Part shown: positions 10,312 through 22,383 of the stretch, piece by piece
Layout: each line of letters opens with the position of its first letter
How positions within the stretch are numbered: the first letter of the stretch is position 1
DNA from: Paraphysomonas bandaiensis
Lineage: Eukaryota > Chrysophyceae
DNA length: 47,647 nt
Direction of reading: 5' to 3'
Assembly (NCBI GenBank): GCA_965644295.1
Contig: CBFFRP010000460.1
Span: forward strand, 1 to 47,647
Position numbers and translations under genes: made by a program
The notes under the pieces: generated by a model
Told to the model about the DNA's origin: nothing
The model's input: the letters and a program-made list of their open reading frames with translations, nothing else
The model's database searches: none

Positions 10312-12086
10312 CTAGCAACTCTCCAACTTAGATACGGCGGTGTCAAAGTCGGATTCAAGATCGGCAAAAGACGTCTCTACCAATGTACCAATAGAGTCAT
10401 CAACTGATCGCTGAATGACATCCTCTGTAAGACTCGAAAGGTCAATCAAATCTGCAACACCTGGAACAGGAATGGATTCAACAGTTTCCTGTAGAGGTGC
10501 GACAAGGTCTGACGACGGCGCAATGACCTGGTCTTCAAGTGGAGATTGCAACACACCACCAAGAATATCACACAAAAGACTTTTCATTGACAATTTTGCA
10601 TCGTGTGAGAAGCGGGACAACACTTCTGATAATATATCTGATGGGGGTAGTTTGGACTCTTCACCACTTTCAGAAATAGCAACATAGAAGGCATGCACCC
10701 CGCGATGCGAAAGGTCCCGTATCGCGTCCATGGTGTCAAACACTATATCGTCGAGGGTAAAATCGCCACCCAGAACCTGACCTAGGACTTCTAGTTCCTT
10801 CTCATACATTCCCATCAAGATTTCATGGGCCCCTTTAACGGGGCCAACATTCGTGCAGTCAACCAAATTATGAGCACGCTTAGTAGTAGAGAGAATGCGT
10901 TCTTCTGAGCAGTTTCCTTCCGATATTTGTGTTCGCATATGTGTAGCAAATCCTTCAATTGCGGATACATAAGCTTCTGCCACGTACTTTCCACAAGCTT
11001 TCAACACAGGAGAACACACCTTCCCACCAACATCATTCAAAAATGGATCAACTTTCTCGTTCACACTCTCGGCGATTCTTTCTTTCAAAATGACTTCCTG
11101 TTCGAACAGAGGTTCTAAAAGGGATGTCGCTGCATTTTCGATTTCAGCCCGCACACCCCTACAGGCAGCAGAGGCACTTGCCCAGGCGGAGCCCACAGAT
11201 GTCATTACGGTAGAGCGCACCATTTTGCGGATTGCTTTCTCAGTGACTTTGCGAAGAGGGTTTTGAGGGATTGAGTCCAAGACCTCTTGGATTAGTTCAC
11301 GGTACAAGATAGATTCGCACAGCTCACCCAATTGCTCCGCCTCACTGTAATTAATACGAAAACTACCATAGTAACCTATACGCAGCACAAGCACGGATAA
11401 GTATTATTTTCCATGTTACGTCACCTAACAAAATACGCACCGAAATGCCAGCGCAATGCGCGATATGCTTTGCCAAAAGCTTTTGCCAAGAGTTTATCTT
11501 CGTTTTCAGGTGGACCTGCTTTCTTGCATGCGTTCTTAAGAACCTCCATCCATGCTTCCTTTTCTTCAGCTGTTTCAAACTTCATATAATAAGTGCGCCT
11601 ACTTTCATCTGATGGCACCACGCGGATACCGTAAGGTGCCAATGCACCTTCATCATCGGACTTGGGACTGTATCCACTACAGTGAATCGATCCCCTTAGA
11701 GTACCCCCCTCTTTCTCATAGTAATCAATTCTGTAGTTATCAACTTTATTGAGTGCTACAAAATAGTTGAGCTTCCAGTTCTTCGCAAAGGCACATTGCT
11801 ACGTACATATCCATATATAAGCTCACATATATAAACACACATAACATACAGCAATAAGCATTACCTTAGTCACATTACCACTAAGCAATTCATCTTCAGG
11901 AGTTGGAATATCAGGTAATTGTCGTTCATCATCTTCATCAGGTTGAGCATTCTCTTTAATAGACTCGATAAGAGCCTCTTTGTAAGACACTGGAAATATA
12001 CGAGAAAATTCCTTTATGAAATCAGAGATGATTTCCTGCATACGAGCCTGTTTGGCTTCATCGAAAGTAGAGAGTTGAGAACCCAT
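10312..12086 (-). CDS. Niban-family PH-domain protein
   Basis: Exons (minus strand) 12086-11865, 11798-11441 and 11375-10312, introns 66 and 65 bp, give 547 residues. The N-terminus MGSQLSTFDEAKQARMQEII resembles Niban proteins, including Gly2 and Ser6 suitable for N-myristoylation. EDELLSGNVTK leads into a PH domain (about 75-170) with KNWKLNYFVAL, YYEKEG, GSIHCSGY and the closing helix FETAEEKEAWMEVLKNACKK. The remainder is a long helical domain (CESILYRELIQEVL..., then IPQNPLRKVTEKAIRKMV) as in Niban1/2. Known: Niban proteins are membrane-associated stress and adhesion regulators in animals; other eukaryotes have homologues of unknown role. The C-terminal Pro/Ser-rich tail of vertebrate Niban2 is absent. 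The start codon is 70 bp from a 751-bp ATAC array shared with the divergent Munc13-like gene. Confidence 0.85.
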
Positions 12087-12155
12087 GTTGATGTAGGTTA
12101 GGATATATATGATATATGATGATTGAGAGGAATTAGTGGACAGTAACCTTGAAAG

Positions 12156-12700
12156 ATACATACATACATACATACATACATACATACATACATACATACA
12201 TACATACATACATACATACATACATACATACATACATACATACATACATACATACATACATACATACATACATACATACATACATACATACATACATACA
12301 TACATACATACATACATACATACATACATACATACATACATACATACATACATACATACATACATACATACATACATACATACATACATACATACATACA
12401 TACATACATACATACATACATACATACATACATACATACATACATACATACATACATACATACATACATACATACATACATACATACATACATACATACA
12501 TACATACATACATACATACATACATACATACATACATACATACATACATACATACATACATACATACATACATACATACATACATACATACATACATACA
12601 TACATACATACATACATACATACATACATACATACATACATACATACATACATACATACATACATACATACATACATACATACATACATACATACATACA

Positions 12701-12734
<34 letters not shown>

Positions 12735-12906
12735 CATACATACATACATACATACATACATACATACATACATACATACATACATACATACATACATACA
12801 TACATACATACATACATACATACATACATACATACATACATACATACATACATACATACATACATACATACATACATACATACATACATACATACATACA
12901 TACATA
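12156..12906. repeat. Very long, nearly perfect (ATAC)n array between divergent genes
   Basis: About 187 units with one visible substitution (C to T at 12731). It separates the starts of the Niban-like (-) and Munc13-like (+) genes. The long HTYI/CMYV frames on both strands are artefacts. The true length may be limited by assembly. Confidence 0.98.
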
Positions 12907-13181
12907 GAAATGGACATACTGTCACAGTAATTGTACATGCAATCATAATATTGTCATATATCTCCTCTATCCTCTAACCACACCATTATTAAATCACGCA
13001 TCTTGAGGTGTTATTCACAACCCTCTGTATGAGATCATGAACGCCCTCTCATGGGATATACACCTATAGTATCTCTATAGTCTAGATGCATATTTCTATA
13101 AGTATTCAGGGGGTCCATATAACCTAAAGATACATCACAGAATAGATTTTACTTACAATCATTGTATTAATAAACACTAGC

Positions 13182-16100
13182 ATGTCATCTGATATGATTG
13201 ATGTGGTGCGAGGGCATGTATCATGTGTGTTATGTGGTGATTTGGGTTCATTGGATGGTATTGAAACTAAGCGTCGATTAGATTATATATTTGATGATTG
13301 TCGAATGAGTCCTGAAATTGTTCATGATATTAAAGAGGATATTAAGTCATTACATGAAGGGAATACTGATATTGAAGAATGTGTAGTGCACCCGACTGGT
13401 GAAATGAACTCAGGCAGTATTATTACGCTTTCTAATTCTCTAGAGGAGAAGCGTGACCCATTTTTGGATGTGTTATTGTCAACCTACAAGCACACGAGGA
13501 GAGAAAATACAAAAGTTTCACGGAAGAAAGTTACTGTTGTAAATGCCTCTAAATTGACGGAAACTTTTGAATTTGTAGATGACAAGCTGTACTGGCAATT
13601 CATTTGTGCGATCAAGAAGTCCCACCAGAATAAAGCAGTTACTCTGCGTGGGAAGTGTATATTAACAAATTCTGAGATCGTTAAGGCGTCTCAAGAGAGT
13701 AGCATGTTGTTTAAGGTCGAAAATGAAGTCTCTTTTTTGATATCAAATCTTCAACTTGATGTTACCTTGTGCAAGGGTAGCACCTCTGATACACATAGGA
13801 TAGAGCTCCCCTCTCTCCTGGCTCTCGCCCTACATGCAGACTATGACCCGTACTTGTCAATGCAGTTCCAGGTGTCATCTTTTTCTTGTCGGTGGGTGGA
13901 TAGTGCGGGTGGTGCTGTGGATGACCTTCATATTAATGCTACATATGAACACGAGGGCTTCGGTCGAGTAACGTCAGGTACATTTTCATATGTCGTTATG
14001 ATAGTGATCTTGATTCGTAATAGTAATGGTGTGCAAGGCACATATACAAGTCTTGGTGCTTCATATATTTCGTTACATACTGACTTTGAGACGTAGGTGA
14101 TGTGCCAGTCGCAGATGGCGAATTCATTTCTCTTCTGGTCCCAAACGACGTGTCATCTATGCTGTCGCTATATGTTAAGCATGATATCCACTCAGATATG
14201 TCGTCCGTTACTAGCGGCGTGGATGGATCGGCTATACTTGGAAAGCTTAAGATGCCAATTAACGCTTTCTTTCCGTCAACTGGTCTTACACCTCCTAGGC
14301 AGAATACACGACGTAGGCCTAGTTTGACTGAAAGGAACTCCTTGCCGCGATCCTTGGATATCGAGATACCCCTTTCACCACCAGATGTTGACCTCGTCGC
14401 AAAACTTGCTATTGTTAGTGCCAGCAACCTTCCTTGTGCGAAGTCCGTCATTCCCAATGCTTATTGTGTGGTCTACATTGTAGGGAGAGATGGTAGAGTT
14501 ATAGAGAGTGTTGGGAACAAAACAATTCCCATTAAATCTACTGACCCGAAGTGGGATGTTGAGTTCATGCTCCACACCACCCTGGGTGTGGCAGAGATTG
14601 ATTCTGTGCTGATCAAGGTCAAAGATGCCGGTGTGGGTCGACTACGTCACAAGCACTTGGGGCAAGTAGAGGTACCTGCTGCGGTATTTGTCCCTACCTC
14701 GCATCCTGCTCGTCTGCGGTTGCCCATCACCCCCACGGAGAGAATGCAAAGCTCTACCGATGATATGAAAGAGTGCAGCCTTGGAGAAATCACTATTCGC
14801 ACCCAGCTGATAAAAACCCCGAAATTGGCTCCACCTCCGGTTACAGGTCTTCTGAGCAGCCTATCTGTGTCCTCGCCCGACGGCGACTCGAATGAACCAC
14901 GTACCCCTGTATATAACCGGCACAGGAAGAAACTCAGTCTGAGAAGTATGCCTGGAACGGGATTGACAGATGAGGCCGTCCCTAGAGAGGAAGAAAGTTC
15001 TTCTTCACCTTCTGCACCACAGGTATGAAGTATGTTTAACTAGTTTAGTTGTTCGACTGGCAATGTCCTATGACATCGCGTTGCAGAGTTTTCTTCTATA
15101 CTTTAACACTGCTATATAGGGTGGATTAGCTACGTTGCGTTGTACGTTAACTCATATATCCCCCTCTCGTACTTGGTGGCCGTGTTTTGGCCTGACTAGC
15201 AATAATAGTGATGGTCGACAGGGAGCTGGTGTGGTACTGGACAACATGGAGTGCCTCTTGGATTACGACGAATGGATCATTCGCACTCGGCTTGTGGTCT
15301 ACCCAGAGGGTTCTAGTCAGCATGGTGGTCGAAAAGTAATGGTACAATCAAGCAGAACAAGTGCTACTCGCACATCGCAGTCTGGAGAGGTGTCTAGTAA
15401 AGACGACTATGTGAGGTTACCGTGGACACAGGTGAAATATGACGATAACCATTTTGTGGCACTTCATGCATTCATGCTTGTGAAATTTATACTTTTGTAT
15501 ATATACGAACTGAAAATATAACTGTACCTCCAGGTTGTGGATATTATGCAAGTCACTGATAGCGCTGTGTTGGTATCTTTCGTGAGTCCATTCCAGCGAC
15601 CGTCTGTAATGGTCCCACGCCGTCGAAGTAGCCTGTTTTCTCGTACACCTGCATCCTCCACTTATGAGATGGATACCCAAGAAGAGGTCATTCTCGAAAT
15701 GTTGATTGGCCCATGTCCAGCCGAAGTAGTTATGTGTTTGCTACGAGATCGTATATCTACTTCTGTTGTCCGCGAAGACATAAGGCGGCACTTACAAATA
15801 AGCAAGACAATCACCCCAACAACACAATCGTTGTCGAGACCAGTAGTCACGTTTATACGTGACTCATTGAAGTACTTAAGTTGTTGTATTGACCTCATCA
15901 GTGGGGATACGATTGATACTGTTCAGTCGGGTGTGGAGATAATGGGAAATGTATCACCGCGCACCGCCCGCATGCGTATGTATATATTTCTCCTTATTCG
16001 CATGTGCCGTAAGATTAAAGCTCATAATTTTCCGACTCTAGACTATTACGAACTTGATGCTGCTATATCTGAAGAGTTTACGCGAGGTGAAAATGTATCT

Positions 16101-18629
16101 ATGACTTTTAATGATCGTCAAAGGCAATGGTTGACGGTTATAGAGTCGTGGCGGCAACTGCTGAGTAGGGACGAAAATTCTGATTCTGATGACGAAGTAG
16201 AGGCCCTTAGCACACGGGGAATAATAGAAGTGATTGATAGTATCATGTCATCTTGTGTTCATTTGGTGAACTTAGTAGTGCTTTGTGGTGCTGGAGAACT
16301 TGGAGCATCGAGTTTGCCCTTTTCAGGTCAAGCAGTGATCACTAGAGCAGTCAGTCGGGTAGTGAACGAGCACTTTGTTGTTATGAAACATGTGGTTAAG
16401 TTTTTCGTTTCATCAGAGTCTGCATTTCAGTTGATACCCGGACAGACAAACAAAACCAATTTCTTAAAGTACTTGGTAATTTATGACACTCAACTGTCGG
16501 ATATTTTGGCCCCATCTTTGTCTTTGCTTGGGTTGGAATGTATACCCCTGCCGGAGTTACTCGGGACGGATGGATTAAAGGAAGCTGTACGACTATACAG
16601 TAGAGGCTTGGTGGTGGAGACTAGAATGTGGCTAGCACGTACGATCAAGCACTCCAAATTGAACAAGCAAAATTCATATGGGTTACCATGGGATATAGAG
16701 AGGTGTGGTGAGTTAATGATTTCTGCTTTACCAGAGGTTCTGAGGTTTCAAATGAACTCCTATACGGACCTTATCCAGGAATCCCACAAACCTGGATCAT
16801 CTCCTGATGGGCACCGATCGCATGTAGCAGATGTACGGCTTTCTAGTGTTCATATGGCTAGCATGCGCCTTCAAAGTCAGCACAGTATTTCCACTCGGTC
16901 GATGAGTCGAGATGAGAGTCCCTATGATGTTAGTGGCACGGAGCAGACGCTCTGGCAGACCATAGGACTACATGAGCAGATACTTCGAGCAATATGCAAG
17001 TCATTACTTTTGCTTGCACACGAATACACAATGGCGCTACAAAGTAAGCACTGGGATAAGCCGCAGTCCTTTCAGCAGACGGGGTCTGTCACCTCACCAA
17101 GAGCTGGTGACGTATCTAGGGATGCCGAGAGTGAGAGTCTGATGTTTCTTATATCTGTGGCTAACGATGCCTACCGCGTTCGAGCGGTTCATTTGAGTGA
17201 ATTACTTCGTATTGAGTCTAATGTTGACTGGTCTGATGGAACGAAATGTTTAATCCAATCAGTCACGGACGAATTTCAGAGTGTGTCAGAAAAAGCTGTC
17301 AAATCCATTGTGAGGATTATATTCTCTGACTTAGAGACAGTTTTGGCTAATTTTGACGGTCTCTGGCATGCACACGAAAAATATCAGCGTGGTACTGATT
17401 CAATGGCCCCACCATCCCCCGTGCTTGCCATAATATACACTATGCAGGACTTTCTTTTCGAAATTGCTCAACAGATCGAATCACAGTTGTTTTTTGATGT
17501 CGTTGTTGCCTGTGCCGACGTGTGTGCCTTGCGCTACATGCTTTTTCTAAGGAATCTCTCCGCTAACCTTACGGTGTTGTCTAACAATGATATAAGTCGA
17601 ATTCAACTGGATGTGACTGCATTGGTGGACAGCTTTAAGAAGCATAGTGAGTTTGAGCTGAATCATCATTTGAACCCCGTGTCTCGCGCTCTCAGTTCCT
17701 TAACTGATGCAGTTCTCATCATCACGGAGTCTTCGCACACCGATCCTAACTTTTTGTTCATTCTCCAGAGAATCGCCCATCAGAAACGGAATATGAATAA
17801 GGAGGATAAACAGCTGATGCATGATGCTCTTACAGCGATGCTTCGACTACGCCGTGACTGTGGACCGGATTCCGGTGCGAACAGTGCATACGTAATCAGT
17901 AATATGGTAAACAATGCTCTTGCGCCTCTTCCAGCACATTCTCCTCTGCTCAGATCAGCCATTGATAGTGACACCATTGTATTGCGCGCCTTTAGAGACA
18001 ACACAGAGACTCGTAGTCAGAGCGGTGCGGAAAATAAAATAATGAAAGGGTTCCGGCAATTTACTGGTTTGAATGGCGGTCTGTCAAGTACTCCAAGTAA
18101 GAAGCGGTGCGATAAAGATGCGACGGATATGCGGCGGAACCTTGGATTATTGGACATGGTACGTAGCCGTAGCTCCGAGATTCCAGATAGCGATTATGCA
18201 GCTCAAGGTACAGGAGTGAAGTTGTTGGATGATCAGTGGTCAGAGGCCACTAAAATGACTGTTGTTATAAAGTGCATTCAATGCAAAAATTTAGTAACAA
18301 AGTCAGCTGTCAGTTTAGCAAATCCATATGTGGTTGTCACGTATGAAGACCAACGACACAAGACCAAAGTTAAGTGGAACAGTTCGAATCCAGTGTGGAA
18401 CGATGTGTTGAGAATCGAAAATGTCCCCAAAGTTGTCACGAATAAAAAGATTGATGTAAAAGTTTATGACAAGGAAAGGATTGCAAGAAAGACACTAATT
18501 GGTGCAGTAGTTATTGCAATCGATGGTATTGATTTGAACCCAATTGAATCGTGGTTTGCTCTTAGCGAAGGTGTCATTAGCTCCAATGGAGAAATATACT
18601 TGAATATCGTTGGTGAACCAAACAATTAG
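13182..18629 (+). CDS. Munc13/UNC13-like protein with two C2 domains flanking a MUN-type helical region
   Basis: Exons 13182-13977, 14097-15022, 15120-15431 and 15534-18629 (introns 119, 97, 102 bp; phases match) give 1709 residues. Residues 1-350 are unrecognised. A first C2 domain lies at about 360-480 (KLAIVSASNLP, STDPKWDVEF). A long helical region at about 700-1500 fits the MUN/MHD domains of exocytic tethering and priming factors (LCRYMLFLRNLSANL near 1346). A second C2 occupies about 1586-1705 (TVVIKCIQCKNLVTK, NPYVVVTYEDQ, NSSNPVWNDV). Known: the MUN region opens syntaxin and templates SNARE assembly at the plasma membrane. In both C2 domains the loop Asp residues that normally bind calcium are largely missing (SVIPNAYC and SLANPYV instead of S-D-PY), so calcium-independent function is inferred. 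The last exon alone encodes 1031 residues. Converges with the dynamin gene 575 bp away. Confidence 0.85.
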
Positions 18630-19203
18630 CAGGAATTAAGTTTAATAGTGATTATTTAGTTCTAGTGTATATGACGATAGGCGAATGTTATAAACCGCTC
18701 TACTATAGTTATCCCCTGATGCTTGATTGAACGACTGGATTTGATATATGCACTATTTTTGTCGCAGAAATGTGGCAATCCTGCTCAAGTAATAATGTCA
18801 TCATATCAGGTAGCACGTGAAGGATTGTTAAAATACAACCAACCTCTATACTTACTTGCAGCTAGTAGTTAGTCTATTGCAAATAGTAAGACAGTCACTA
18901 CCTTATGAAGAGCGCACAAACTACATTAAGAACTTAGCAGCGAACTACTTCATGAACTTTATTTCCAAAATTTTATTTCATTTTATGAAATTCGTGAATA
19001 CATTTGCAAGTAAATTAGAATAAGCAGCACCCATGTGTGACAATATAGAATTTCTTAGAAGTGTTTACTTGGATCAACCTAGAGCATTTCCCTAGCTAAG
19101 TAGCTTAGCATAGCATTCATCGGAGACTTGTGTATTTCGAATTCCTCCTGTATACTTAATACAAGTGTGGTTCCAGTACACATGAATTTTCTAGATCGGC
19201 ATA
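18630..19203. other. Convergent 3-prime spacer
   Basis: AT-rich, presumably the two 3-prime UTRs of the Munc13-like (+) and dynamin (-) genes. Nothing else seen. Confidence 0.5.
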
Positions 19204-21183
19204 TTACGACATTTTCGCTCTCCCAAGGACTTTTAACTTCTTCAAACCTCCCTCCAGTCTCTCTTTCCTGTCGACCAGATATTTCCGCGCCGCTTTCTCC
19301 GATAGAGTGACATCGAAGTAAGTCTCAACTGAGGTAGTATTGACACTAGCCAATTTCTCGTGCAGTTTTTTCACGCAACGCTGCAGGTTCTCCTGAATAA
19401 TCTTAGGAATATTATCAGCGTAGCATTTCATACAAACTTTCCAGTAGCTTTTCAAGAATATACACATGTCCACAGCCTCTTGGTCAAGGTTCGACATATT
19501 TCCTATTCCATCCATATACCAAGTGGTAATATCCTTCGCCAACGTCACACTGTCCGGCTGAGGTGCAGGCAATGACTCAAGGTGAGATGTCAGTCCGTCA
19601 ACAAACATTTGATAACGATACTGCTTTACGGAATCCATAAAATAGTGGTTCTGAGTGTATAACTCACTCATCTCACGATCAATTGCTTCGTTAATCTGCT
19701 TTTTCGTCACTTCAAATACCTCATTGATGCACTCCAAAACCGCATTTTTCACATCTTCCACTAATTTGACGTAGCATTGCTGAATAGTTACCGAAATCAA
19801 GGATAAGTGCACCTCTTCGAATATGTCGTGAATGTCATCCAGACATGCTAAACTGGGCAATCTCCACCTGTCAATGTAGCCGCCCATTATCCTCGCAAAG
19901 GAATAAAAACTAAGAAACCCCGGAAGTTCACGCCCTCGGCAAGCAACAATCACACCTTTCAAATCTTCAACGAATTCCTCATCGTCAAAATTAGGCTTGG
20001 TCTCTTGGATATCCTCATACAAAGTATCAAGCAACTCTCGAATACGTGCAAGGAGGCGATAAGATTCGTTAGAGAATAAAGGGTCAGCATATTGTCCCCG
20101 AGTTGCATTCTCACATACATGCACATAGCGCTGATATACTCGAGCGTACTCAATACTTTTCTGTTCCCATGTTTGCGGTGGTGCTTCACCCATCATACTC
20201 AATTCACCAGCTGTCGTCTTATACATATTCTCCATCTCCTTCTGCATGTCTGGTAACTCGGATTGAATTACACTAACCAGAAGGTTTGTGAGCTTCTCTG
20301 TCAGATGCGCTATACCAAAATATTCTTCTGGAAGCTTGGAGTACACAGGGTGTTTCCGAAAGAACTCCATCTCGATGGTATGGGCTTCTTCCAGAGATAC
20401 GCCATCCGTTAATTCCTTATTGTTACGGTTCCTCAACATATGATATCCATGCTTCAAGTGCTTTCGACCGCCAGTTAAAGCTCCAACAACTTCACCTTCA
20501 GTGCCACCATCAACCAAATCTGGCTTCGTGAATACACCAAGTGTACGGTCACCATCTTTATCCACTTCATATGCCTTCTCCAAAATCCCTGCAACCGCAA
20601 GATCCGCATTGGCCGGTATGACAGCAAGAATTATTGTGCGGGGCTGATTCAGATATTTCTCAATCAGTGAGTTGACTGCAGCAATTACTGTCCGATCCTG
20701 GTTGTCCATTACAGTATGAATAATACCAGGGAGATCCACAACTGTAAGGTTGGGAACATCAGAGCTCATAATATCAATAACAATACTATCTGTACTGAAC
20801 TCTGAGCCTGATTCTCTGATAAGGTGTTTAGTAAGCTCCGTAATCGCATTTCCAATATCATCTCGTGTAGATAATTCACCCGTATCATCTGGTTGATATA
20901 ATCTCTCCCATCTAAGAGATACTTTACCCTTCCAGTCACTTCCGGGAGGAGTTTTCTTCATGCGTATCTCTGTTGGACATCGTGTAACGAGCCCCGCCCC
21001 TCGAGGAAACCCAACACCACATAAAGACTCAAGCACTGAACTCTTTCCAGAGCTTTGATCACCCATTACTACAATTTGAGGTATAGAGATATCTTTCTCA
21101 ATACCAGATGAACGTAACTCATCGATTAAATCAATATATGGTCGTGTTGCTTCACCATACTTGTCTGTTAATTCATTGGCCAT
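19204..21183 (-). CDS. Dynamin-superfamily GTPase, short Mx-like form
   Basis: A single exon of 659 residues. G1 GDQSSGKSS (41-49), G2 Thr71 in CPTEI, G3 DLPG (150-153) and G4 TKPD (219-222) are all intact, with the LPRG-like FPRGAGLVTR segment between G1 and G2. The stalk follows, and the C-terminal GED-type helices end the protein (AARKYLVDRKERLEGGLKKL). There is no PH domain, no proline-rich tail and no transmembrane or targeting segment, so the plan is GTPase-bundle-stalk as in Mx proteins, fungal Vps1 and some protist dynamins. Known: such proteins oligomerise in helices and remodel membranes on GTP hydrolysis. Endosome/vacuole or peroxisome fission is the default guess; an Mx-type defence role is not supported by sequence alone. 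It is the only long gene here without introns. Confidence 0.95.
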   Translation of the reverse strand: MANELTDKYGEATRPYIDLIDELRSSGIEKDISIPQIVVMGDQSSGKSSVLESLCGVGFPRGAGLVTRCPTEIRMKKTPPGSDWKGKVSLRWERLYQPDDTGELSTRDDIGNAITELTKHLIRESGSEFSTDSIVIDIMSSDVPNLTVVDLPGIIHTVMDNQDRTVIAAVNSLIEKYLNQPRTIILAVIPANADLAVAGILEKAYEVDKDGDRTLGVFTKPDLVDGGTEGEVVGALTGGRKHLKHGYHMLRNRNNKELTDGVSLEEAHTIEMEFFRKHPVYSKLPEEYFGIAHLTEKLTNLLVSVIQSELPDMQKEMENMYKTTAGELSMMGEAPPQTWEQKSIEYARVYQRYVHVCENATRGQYADPLFSNESYRLLARIRELLDTLYEDIQETKPNFDDEEFVEDLKGVIVACRGRELPGFLSFYSFARIMGGYIDRWRLPSLACLDDIHDIFEEVHLSLISVTIQQCYVKLVEDVKNAVLECINEVFEVTKKQINEAIDREMSELYTQNHYFMDSVKQYRYQMFVDGLTSHLESLPAPQPDSVTLAKDITTWYMDGIGNMSNLDQEAVDMCIFLKSYWKVCMKCYADNIPKIIQENLQRCVKKLHEKLASVNTTSVETYFDVTLSEKAARKYLVDRKERLEGGLKKLKVLGRAKMS

Positions 21184-21823
21184 GATGAGAGATGAGAGAG
21201 GTTTGACTTGGAGTCGATAGAAGGTAGTATCCTGTGAGTGTATCTAATATGATGTTAGTGAGAGAGATTATGATACATACATACATATATATATGTATGT
21301 ATATGCAGTACTCATAGTCACTTTACAGCCACATATTATACAGAAGAAGTATCTATGATTCAGAACACTTCAATATGTGTGGATGATATCACTTCATTAT
21401 ATATACTGATATATGTCGCACTGTATATGTATACTGATAGCCGGATAATGTCCGAAAAAAAGACAATTGAAGAATAAAGAAGACAGAAGTGAGTATGTGA
21501 ATAGAGTGAAGTGCGTGTGAGTATAGAGTGAAGTGAGTATGTGAATATAGTGAGCACTATACCGTATGAACGAAGTCTCACGGCGTATAAAGACTCAGCC
21601 ACAACTGTACAGTGTATACCACTACGAATAGACTCATAGGTTGCAGATGATTCACTATACGTGCATGTGGATCATCCGGAACATAAGAGTATGTATAGAG
21701 ACTGAGAGATTGAGTTCAGTTCTTTCACGTTAGTCTTCTGAAGTCCATATTCGCTTAATGACAATATATTCACCGTAATAAGAAATGATTCATATGATTC
21801 TCTACGAGTACACCCACATATAG
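21184..21823. other. Upstream region of the dynamin gene
   Basis: A short palindromic run of ATAC/ATAT/GTAT lies at about 21272-21304, and a loosely repeated GTGAATAGAGTGAAGTG motif at about 21497-21555. No gene is visible. Confidence 0.5.
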
Positions 21824-22160
21824 CATACATACATACATACATACATACATACATACATACATACATACATACATACATACATACATACATACATACATAC
21901 ATACATACATACATACATACATACATACATACATACATACATACATACATACATACATACATACATACATACATACATACATACATACATACATACATAC
22001 ATACATACATACATACATACATACATACATACATACATACATGTACTTACATACATACATGCATACATACATACATACATACATACATACATACATACAT
22101 ACATACATACATACATACATACATACATACATACATACATACATACATACATACATACAC
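21824..22160. repeat. (ATAC)n microsatellite in a divergent promoter
   Basis: Uninterrupted to about 22040, a short interruption with GTACTTAC and GCATAC to 22064, then a second pure block. Degenerate ATAC-like sequence continues to about 22290. It lies between the dynamin (-) and DNAAF5-like (+) starts. Confidence 0.97.
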
Positions 22161-22383
22161 GTACTTACATACCTACATACATACTTAAATACAGCAGTAC
22201 ATACACACATACTGTACATACATACATACATTCTACATGTACATATACTGTAGTACATTTGTACTGTTGTCTGCGTACATGTATATACATGATGTCTATA
22301 TATGTAACCACTCACTCTAATAATATAACCACTTTAACAAACTCATATATCTAACCCCCTCCTCTCACCTCCTCTACCACACC

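Noticed and set aside
12098-12946. Long frames on both strands of CMYV/HTYI repeats
   Set aside because: Pure translations of tetranucleotide repeats, open in several frames at once; the same applies to all six arrays.
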